Shown here: one piece after another, positions 6,921 to 11,657 of the stretch | Numbering within the stretch: the first letter of the stretch is position 1 | Layout: each line of letters begins with the position of its first letter | Assembly: GCA_946497585.1 (NCBI GenBank) | Contig: CAMMLF010000047.1 | Coordinates: 1 to 11,657, forward strand | DNA from: an uncultured Clostridium sp. | Lineage (GTDB): Bacteria > Bacillota > Clostridia > TANB77 > CAG-508 | Direction: 5' to 3' | DNA length: 11,657 nucleotides | Position numbers and translations under genes: made by a program | The notes under the pieces: generated by a model | Database searches by the model: none | Told to the model about the DNA's origin: nothing | The model's input: the letters and a program-made list of their open reading frames with translations, nothing else

Positions 6921-9791
6921 TCAAATCATCTCTCCAAATCTAGAGTTTACTTCTTTTGTTACCATCTTGCCTATTTTTTCTTTATCTAATATAAATGAAA
7001 AATCTATCTCTTTTAACGCTTCTTTAAAAGCTTCTTTCATATTGTTTAATGTTAATGATTTATCACTTTCAACTTTAATTGTTTCTATACTAGATAAAGA
7101 ACTAGCCTTTTTATTGATCGCTGCATTCAAGCCTTTCATGTTTACTTTATCTATTAACTTTAAATTATTAAATTTACTCATAACATCATCTGTTAAAGAA
7201 TCTACTTCTTTTAACAAATCTTTTCTTTTGCTATCAAATCCAATGATACCACCTTTCATTACATTTTGAAAAATGTCTCTTGTTTTTTTAGAAGGAGAAT
7301 GAATATCAAAAGCTGTTCTTAATCTTGACAGAATACCAGTACCTATGCTATATGCCTTTGCAAGTAATCCCGGCTCTGCTTTTTCCATTTCATCTAGCAT
7401 AGGACTCATAGCCTCTTTCATAATTTCTCTATTTCCATCAGGTAATTTTTCATAATTATCTAATATTGTATTAACTATATTAGCTGTTTCAGCAGACATT
7501 TCTCCTCCATATAACTCGGTATTAGCTGCCATTCCTATCAAAGACCCTAACTGTTTTTGTTCAGATTCACTCATACTATTGAATAAATCTTTATATATTC
7601 CTGCAATATTTGTAGAATTTTCAAAAGCCTCTTCTCTTCTTTCTTTATCTTGGTACATTTTACTCTGATTGAAAGAATTGTCTAATTCTATTAATTTATT
7701 ATTATGTCTCTCATTTTCTAGTTCAAGCGCTTTATTAAATTCATCTAATTTACTTTTAAATTCATCATTTTGCAACAATCTACTAGCATATCCATTTGAA
7801 TATGCTTCTGTAACTTTAGCCATTTCATCATTAGCTGCACTTATTTTTTTATCTTTTTCAGCCAATATTTGATTATACTCCTTCGCATATGCTTCGTTCT
7901 GCATTGTCGCTTGATCACCATATTTTTGATTTAACAAAGCAATCTCTTCTATTGTTTGCTGTTCAATAAGATCAATTATTTTTTCTTTTTGCTGTGAAGC
8001 TGTATTAATCCATTCTTGACTTTGTACCTTATATTCTTCTAAAGTTCCTTGAAAAGTTTCGGCATTTGTAACAGCTTGTTGTGTTATCGCTTGTGAAATA
8101 GATTGTTGAATTTCTACTTCTCGTTGATTTAAATCCCTAAGTTTTTGAAAATATTCATCCAGCTGAACAATTTCCTCTTGGGTGTATCCTCTTCTTTCAT
8201 CTGAAGCAGTTTTACAAATAGTTGTAATTCCATTTTGAATTTCTTGCATATTATTAGCCAGCTCTTGTTGTTCAGTTGAAGAAGCAAATAAAGTTGAATT
8301 AAATGAATCTAGATGAGATTTTGCAGTAGAGATTCCAGTTACATAATCTGCTGAAGCTTTTCCTATAGTTTCATTTGCTTTTATAACTTCTTCTTGTGCC
8401 TTTACTAATGCTGCAACTGCTACAGTTACAGCTCCAACTATTGCTGTAACTGCTAATGTTGTAGGATTAGCAAGAGTAGTCATTACAGATGCTAAAGTGT
8501 TTGCAGATTTATTTGTACTATTAATTCCTGTTTTCATAACACCAATTGCTTGAGTAAATGTTCCTACTGCTTTCACACCTTTTCCTAATCCACTCGTTAA
8601 AGTACCCATTATTTTTACTACAGGGCCTAATGCTACCAATAGAAGCCCAGTTTGTACGACATTTTTCTTTTCTTCATCTGTTAAATCGTCAAATTTATTA
8701 ATTAAATCTGTAGCTCTTTTTACTGCATCTTTAGCAACTGGCAATAAACTCTCAACAAACTCTGCTCCTAATTCTGCTGTCTCATCTTTTAGTGTAGATA
8801 TTCTACCAGCTAAAGTCTGTGATTGCTTTTCAGATGATTTATAAAATTGTCCTCCTTCTGATGTTGCTCTTTTTATGCTTTCTGTTATCTCATCTATAGA
8901 TACAGTTCCTTTAGAAATCCTATCATATAGACTTTCCATACTCTCACCAGTTGAATTTGAAATTTCAAGCAATGGATTGAATCCAGCTTCTATCATTTGC
9001 TTTACGTCTTCGAGTTGAACCTTACCAGCTGACGACATTTGACCATAAGCAGCTGCAATTCTATTCATTTTATCCGCAGAACCTTGTGAGATATCTCCTA
9101 ACATTCTTGTTGCATTAACAGCATCTGAGGCTGTAAATCCATATTGCATAAGAAGTTGTGCAGTAGAAGCTAATCCTTTTAATTCATAAGGTGTGCTTGC
9201 TCCTAAATCTTTTAAATCATTAATTGTTTTTTCTGCTTCTTCAGCACTTCCAGTCATAACTTCAAATGAAGTTTGCAATTGTTCGATATCACTTGAATAA
9301 CTTAGTGCAGATACTCCTGCTGCGATAAGTGGTGTTGATACTCCAATAGTTAATTTATTTCCTAAATTTGATATTTTACCTGAAAATTGTTGTATTTTAT
9401 CTCCTGCATTGCTTATTCCTTGCGCAATTTCACTAAAAGTTATTTTACTACTACTTTTTAATCTATCTAATTCTTGTGATGTCTTTTCAATTTCTCTAGT
9501 TAAAGCTCTATAATTTTCTGTATTTAAATCCTTTCCTTGAGATACGTATTCACTTTGAATTTTCTTTAACTGATTTAATTTATCACTTGTTGCATCAATT
9601 TTCTGATTTAGTAGTTCTTGTTTTTGTGCAAGCATCTCAGTGGATTTTGGATCGATTTTTAAAAGTTTATTTACAGAATTTAGTTCTTTAGTTAAACTGG
9701 ATGTAGCCGTATTTACTTTATTTAATGATTTTTGAAGTGCTGAGGTATCTCCACCAATTTCGACAATAATTCCTTTTATATTTCCTGCCAT
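6921..9791 (-). CDS. Tail tape measure protein
   Basis: This 956-residue protein sets tail length and occupies the tube lumen until DNA ejection. The start at ATG 9791 is fixed by GGAGG (9798-9802) six bases upstream, and the N-terminus GNIKGIIVEIGGDTSALQKS is typical of Gram-positive phage tape measures. Residues 15-125 are coiled coil. Residues 165-350 form the TP901-type core, with MTGSAEEAEKTINDLKDLGA, STPYELKGLASTAQLLMQYG and VKQMIEAGFNPLLEIS. Residues 378-465 are hydrophobic and glycine/alanine-rich (ALGPVVKIMG, TTLAVTAIVGAVTVAVAALV), the putative membrane-interacting part. Residues 500-725 are again charged coiled coil, and HSPSKKTRDIF...GGIIGF at 831-852 is a common C-terminal motif. 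I see no NlpC/P60, lysozyme-like or peptidase domain. The gene follows the chaperone frame by two bases and its stop is one base from the Dit start. Confidence 0.95.
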   Translation of the reverse strand: MAGNIKGIIVEIGGDTSALQKSLNKVNTATSSLTKELNSVNKLLKIDPKSTEMLAQKQELLNQKIDATSDKLNQLKKIQSEYVSQGKDLNTENYRALTREIEKTSQELDRLKSSSKITFSEIAQGISNAGDKIQQFSGKISNLGNKLTIGVSTPLIAAGVSALSYSSDIEQLQTSFEVMTGSAEEAEKTINDLKDLGASTPYELKGLASTAQLLMQYGFTASDAVNATRMLGDISQGSADKMNRIAAAYGQMSSAGKVQLEDVKQMIEAGFNPLLEISNSTGESMESLYDRISKGTVSIDEITESIKRATSEGGQFYKSSEKQSQTLAGRISTLKDETAELGAEFVESLLPVAKDAVKRATDLINKFDDLTDEEKKNVVQTGLLLVALGPVVKIMGTLTSGLGKGVKAVGTFTQAIGVMKTGINSTNKSANTLASVMTTLANPTTLAVTAIVGAVTVAVAALVKAQEEVIKANETIGKASADYVTGISTAKSHLDSFNSTLFASSTEQQELANNMQEIQNGITTICKTASDERRGYTQEEIVQLDEYFQKLRDLNQREVEIQQSISQAITQQAVTNAETFQGTLEEYKVQSQEWINTASQQKEKIIDLIEQQTIEEIALLNQKYGDQATMQNEAYAKEYNQILAEKDKKISAANDEMAKVTEAYSNGYASRLLQNDEFKSKLDEFNKALELENERHNNKLIELDNSFNQSKMYQDKERREEAFENSTNIAGIYKDLFNSMSESEQKQLGSLIGMAANTELYGGEMSAETANIVNTILDNYEKLPDGNREIMKEAMSPMLDEMEKAEPGLLAKAYSIGTGILSRLRTAFDIHSPSKKTRDIFQNVMKGGIIGFDSKRKDLLKEVDSLTDDVMSKFNNLKLIDKVNMKGLNAAINKKASSLSSIETIKVESDKSLTLNNMKEAFKEALKEIDFSFILDKEKIGKMVTKEVNSRFGEMI

Positions 9792-9793
9792 TT

Positions 9794-10433
9794 TTATCCT
9801 CCTAAAAATTTGTCGATATCCGCTTGCGTAGCTTCTCTAACATTTGATTTTTTCTTTTTATCATCTTTTTTTAAATCTAAATAAGAAATCATGGTTTTCA
9901 TAACCTCTACATAAGTTAATTTTTTTAAATCATTTAAAGTTAAACCTATTCTTAAACAGCTAGACAAAAAAGAAGATTCGGGAAATGTGATTTTTCCTGA
10001 ATCTTCATTATTGTCTAATTTTTCTATTTCGTTTTTTAACTTATCATCAACAAAAGGTACTTACGGCAAATTCCGCTACCTCAACAATCCACTTATCTGT
10101 TATTTTAAATTTTTTTATATTTTTAAGCCAATTTTCATATGAATCAACATTTTCATCTGCTGTATAGATTAAAATCCATGTTATTTGTGTTATTTTACTT
10201 ATAAAATCATCAATTTTTTTACTTAAAAGTTGACTTACAAGTGTAGTTGCTTCGTCATCCGTTTTTCCTTCGTTTTTATATTTATTAACAAGTAAAGTTT
10301 GCTCAACTATATAATTTCTTACAGAATTCATATCATCAATAATTCCACTTTTAAAAAAAGTTGGATACTTTATATATGTAAAAGCATTGCAATCAATTTT
10401 ATATTTTTTATCATCAATAATAATTTCTTTCAT
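9794..10433 (-). CDS. Tail assembly chaperone, frameshifted long (gpGT-like) form
   Basis: An 85-codon open frame without its own start runs from GTT at 10049-10051 to TAA at 9794-9796, in the +1 frame relative to the chaperone. Joined at Phe127 of the short form it gives about 212 residues. The extension begins VDDKLKNEIEKLD, has a helical core (SCLRIGLTLNDLKKLTYVEV then MKTMISYLDL), a lysine-rich linker (KKDDKKKK) and ends QADIDKFLGG. The GLTLNDL..LT..EV portion resembles the T parts of other phage GT proteins. No ATG, GTG or TTG lies near the beginning of this frame; the first ATG comes more than 45 codons in, so separate initiation is unlikely. Its last codons (TTA GGA GGA TAA) contain the tape measure ribosome site. 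The frame and extent are seen directly; use by frameshifting is inferred from the well-known G/GT arrangement. Confidence 0.82.
9966..10006 (-). terminator. Terminator-like hairpin with U6 tract inside the frameshift-only coding segment
   Basis: In the mRNA, GAAGAUUC pairs perfectly with GAAUCUUC (8 bp). An A/C mismatch follows, then GGAAA with UUUCC (5 bp), around the seven-base loop AAUCACA. The hairpin covers 9972-10006 and is followed immediately by UUUUUUG (9966-9972 side). The form is that of an intrinsic terminator, although only five of thirteen pairs are G-C. It lies about 45 bases after the slip site, too far for a standard frameshift stimulator, and inside codons used only by frameshifted ribosomes. 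Function is inferred; the same bases encode part of the chaperone extension. Confidence 0.5.
10047..10060 (-). other. Programmed +1 frameshift site of the tail assembly chaperone
   Basis: In the zero frame the mRNA reads AGU ACC UUU UGU UGA. The downstream frame is +1 and carries a UAA at 10061-10063, so the shift must happen between that codon and UGA 10047. Only at UUU-U (10052-10055) can a tRNA re-pair perfectly after moving one base forward (tRNA-Phe on UUU then UUU). The zero-frame A-site codon would be UGU, followed at once by UGA. A -2 shift reaches the same frame, but no well-paired -2 slip is visible in this interval. No slippery heptamer for a -1 shift is present, and -1 would lead to an immediate stop. 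Confidence 0.7.
10047..10433 (-). CDS. Tail assembly chaperone, short (gpG-like) form
   Basis: This 128-residue protein is predicted to bind the tape measure protein and bring tube subunits to it during tail assembly; it is normally absent from the finished virion. It opens with two beta strands (KEIIIDDKKYKIDCNAFTYI), as usual in Gram-positive phage chaperones, then is mainly helical. The C-terminal third contains ITWILIYTADENVDSYENWL and KWIVEVAEFAVSTF, matching the W...YTAD...S.E.WL...E...A pattern of the Phage_TAC families. Position between the major tail protein and the tape measure gene is diagnostic. The Shine-Dalgarno site is weak (GAAAGGGC, about ten bases upstream) and the start is two bases from the previous stop, so translation is probably coupled. 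The gene ends at UGA 10047-10049; a second, longer product arises by frameshift just before it. Confidence 0.83.
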   Translation of the reverse strand: MKEIIIDDKKYKIDCNAFTYIKYPTFFKSGIIDDMNSVRNYIVEQTLLVNKYKNEGKTDDEATTLVSQLLSKKIDDFISKITQITWILIYTADENVDSYENWLKNIKKFKITDKWIVEVAEFAVSTFC

Positions 10434-10435
10434 AA

Positions 10436-11008
10436 TTAAACAGCCCTTTCATAAACCTCATCAAAGAAGGATTCATAAACTTCTGTATTAGTCTCACTAG
10501 GCTCAATTATAGATTTTATTAAATGATCTGTTGAACGCGGATTCATGCTAAGACTAACTGTATCAGTTTGTGGTTCGATTGTCTCTTCAACTGTACTATT
10601 TTCAGCAGAAGGTCTATTTGTAGTACAATCATAAAATACTACTCTTCTTTTCTTGACATCACCTTTGATTTCAAACATTATTGCAAATCGTGAAATCTGA
10701 TCATCAGAACTTTCAAACAGTGCCCCATTAGCATCAACTACCATTCCTAAAATATCTGTTAAGAACTGCTTATTCAATAATGCAACTTCTAAATCTCCTG
10801 TATATCCATTATTTGATGTCGAACTAAAATATGTGATATCATCCGCTTTCCATTTTACTATTTCTCCTTCGGGATCAGTAGTTAAATTTCTAGCACCAGG
10901 AAGTTTAAATGGAGTACCATAAGTTATTCCTGTATCACTTTCGTTTAATTTTGCAATATGAACATTGCTTATTCCAAATTTTACTTTATTTTCCTTTGCT
11001 TCTGGCAT
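10436..11008 (-). CDS. Major tail protein (tail tube subunit, phi13/TP901-1 type)
   Basis: This 190-residue protein forms the stacked hexameric rings of the tail tube. It starts at ATG 11008 with a near-perfect Shine-Dalgarno site (GGAGGG at 11015-11020, six bases upstream). The N-terminus (KVKFGISNVHIAKLNE) followed by YGTPFKLPGARNLTTDPEGE, then WKADDITYFSSTSNNGYTGD and LEVALLNKQFLTDILGM, follows the phi13-type major tail protein pattern: a description of the protein at work, a GA.NL..DPEG turn, a Y....NNGYTGDLE strand pair and a FL.DILG helix. FAIMFEIKGDVKKRRVVFYDC and the T-rich segment giving TVSLSMNPR also fit. No C-terminal Ig-like domain is present, so this is the short form. It lies directly before the tail assembly chaperone, as expected; two bases separate the genes. 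Confidence 0.88.
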   Translation of the reverse strand: MPEAKENKVKFGISNVHIAKLNESDTGITYGTPFKLPGARNLTTDPEGEIVKWKADDITYFSSTSNNGYTGDLEVALLNKQFLTDILGMVVDANGALFESSDDQISRFAIMFEIKGDVKKRRVVFYDCTTNRPSAENSTVEETIEPQTDTVSLSMNPRSTDHLIKSIIEPSETNTEVYESFFDEVYERAV

Positions 11009-11014
11009 ATTTTT

Positions 11015-11020
11015 CCCTCC
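11015..11020 (-). promoter_or_regulatory. Strong ribosome binding site of the major tail protein
   Basis: GGAGGG lies six bases before the ATG, in the widest true intergenic gap of the window (12 bases). Most other genes have their site buried in the previous gene, so this free, strong site fits the high copy number of tail-tube protein. Confidence 0.8.
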
Positions 11021-11335
11021 TTAAAAAATTTCAAAAAAATAACTTACTTGCCAAACTCTCTCATTTGACAAATAAGTCTCATCACTTTTTCTCCAACTAA
11101 AATCTTTCAATATATTATTTTCTATTTTATTTTGATCATTTAAATTTTTATCTTTATAAGTATATTCTAATTCAACTGGTGTTTTAGTAAAAAACGCTTT
11201 ATCATCAGCAGAAAAATTAGTAGATTCTTCAGATGTTATTACTAAATAAGGTAATGATATTATTTCCTTCGAATTACCATATATACATTTAAATCCATTA
11301 TCAATACATAATTTCTGTAGCTCTTTTAAAGTCAT
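11021..11335 (-). CDS. Probable tail terminator / head-tail joining protein
   Basis: This is a 104-residue soluble protein with an ATG start, preceded by AAAGGAG seven bases upstream inside the end of the gp10-like gene. The N-terminus (MTLKELQKLCIDNGFKCIYG) reads as a helix. Alternating strands follow, including LPYLVITSEES and FFTKTPVELEYTYKDK, then a helix and a final strand (VWQVSYFFEIF). Proteins of 100-130 residues with this helix-beta-helix-beta layout, between a gp10-like gene and the major tail protein, are usually the tail terminator (lambda gpU-like) or the DUF3168-type tail completion protein. They cap the tail tube at the head end and stop its polymerisation. I see no sequence motif that alone proves this, so the call depends on size, pattern and position. 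Confidence 0.6.
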   Translation of the reverse strand: MTLKELQKLCIDNGFKCIYGNSKEIISLPYLVITSEESTNFSADDKAFFTKTPVELEYTYKDKNLNDQNKIENNILKDFSWRKSDETYLSNERVWQVSYFFEIF

Positions 11336-11337
11336 GT

Positions 11338-11657
11338 TTAAACTCCTTTTCTTATTTTCTTTTTTAATTCTTCTTCAAACTCTTTACTCATTTTTTCTTC
11401 AATTTTTCTGATATGTGGAACTGCTCTTGCTTTTCCACCATTTTTTACATTATGTCCAAATTCTAAAAGATGAGTTAATCTATAATTTGTTTTGTTCCAA
11501 ATAGCCAATACGTACTTACCATTTTTATTTATCTTTTTCTTTATAGCCCATCCTTTATAATATTTTTGATTTCTTTCTTTTTTACTTCTTGGACTATCAT
11601 TTATTAAATCTTCCTTTGCTTCTTTAGCAATCTTGTCTGCTGTTTCTTTTATTTCTT
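11338..11657 (-). CDS. HK97 gp10-like head-tail/tail-completion protein (5' end missing)
   Basis: The last 105 codons are present, ending in TAA at 11338-11340; the start lies beyond the right edge. The reading frame is lysine-rich and contains the segment THLLEFGHNVKNGGKARAVP followed by HI. This matches the hallmark of the HK97 gp10 family (LLEFGT/H...GG...PHI/PF), small proteins that sit at the head-tail interface or help complete the tail in Gram-positive siphoviruses. N-terminal to it is a charged helical stretch (EIKETADKIAKEAKEDL), also usual for the family, then GWAIKKK and the strand YVLAIWN. Only two bases separate its stop from the next gene, and its last codons (AAA GGA GTT) hold that gene's Shine-Dalgarno site, so the two are probably translationally coupled. 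The family call rests on the LEFGH/PHI motif; the exact structural role is inferred from gene order. Confidence 0.82.
   Translation of the reverse strand, partial: EIKETADKIAKEAKEDLINDSPRSKKERNQKYYKGWAIKKKINKNGKYVLAIWNKTNYRLTHLLEFGHNVKNGGKARAVPHIRKIEEKMSKEFEEELKKKIRKGV

Noticed and set aside
6967..7872. Plus-strand open frames of 100 and 67 codons.
   Set aside because: Antisense shadows of the tape measure gene in AT-rich sequence; leucine/serine-rich low-complexity products without ribosome sites.
10041..10048. UGAUGA overlap at the end of the chaperone, suggesting reinitiation of the downstream frame.
   Set aside because: The ATG in it (10045-10047) is in the -1 frame and meets TAA after three codons; it does not open the 85-codon frame.
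10909..11100. Plus-strand open frame of 63 codons spanning a gene boundary.
   Set aside because: It crosses two well-supported minus-strand genes and has no ribosome site or recognisable product.
1..11657. CRISPR array, tRNA, insertion sequence or attachment site.
   Set aside because: No regularly spaced repeats, cloverleaf, transposase or terminal inverted repeats were seen; coding density leaves no room for them.

Overview
The window is a fragment of the late, structural part of a siphovirus (phage or prophage) genome from a very AT-rich, low-GC Firmicute. A clostridial host is most likely, judging by A/T-rich codons, strong GGAGG-type ribosome sites and protein families that are common in clostridial phages. 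No integrase, repressor or bacterial gene is present, so prophage and lytic phage cannot be told apart. Every gene lies on the minus strand, so transcription runs from the right edge to the left edge. Genes are separated by 12 bases or fewer, or overlap. The one apparent gap (9792-10046) is coding sequence reached by ribosomal frameshifting. No promoter or operon-end terminator was recognised.

In transcription order, the first block joins head to tail and builds the tail tube: a truncated HK97 gp10-like protein (11338-11657), a probable tail terminator/completion protein (11021-11335) and a major tail (tube) protein of the phi13/TP901-1 type (10436-11008). Next come the tail assembly chaperone (10047-10433) and its longer frameshifted form (to 9794), then the tape measure protein (6921-9791).

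The second block builds the tail tip and host-recognition apparatus: distal tail protein Dit (6056-6919), a Tal/baseplate-hub-like protein with a GTG start (5039-6046), and a 1314-residue BppU-like baseplate/fibre protein (1092-5036). The last has a long coiled-coil shaft and a duplicated C-terminal half containing carbohydrate-binding-like modules. It is followed by a 152-residue accessory protein with a C-terminal ChtBD3-like (CBM5/12) motif (631-1089).

The third block is a cluster of three small membrane proteins: an unknown 67-residue protein (435-638), a BhlA/UviB-like 82-residue protein (203-451), and a multi-spanning protein cut by the left edge (1-206). They look like the start of a lysis cassette whose endolysin would lie beyond the left edge.

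The most interesting features are: (1) a chaperone frameshift that must be +1 (or -2) rather than the usual -1, confined to about a dozen bases by flanking stops, with a U-UUU slip site; (2) a terminator-like hairpin plus U6 tract inside the frameshift-only coding segment, which could couple frameshifting to transcription of the tape measure gene; and (3) the internally duplicated, multi-module receptor-binding protein. I did not find a clearly new defence or mobile system.
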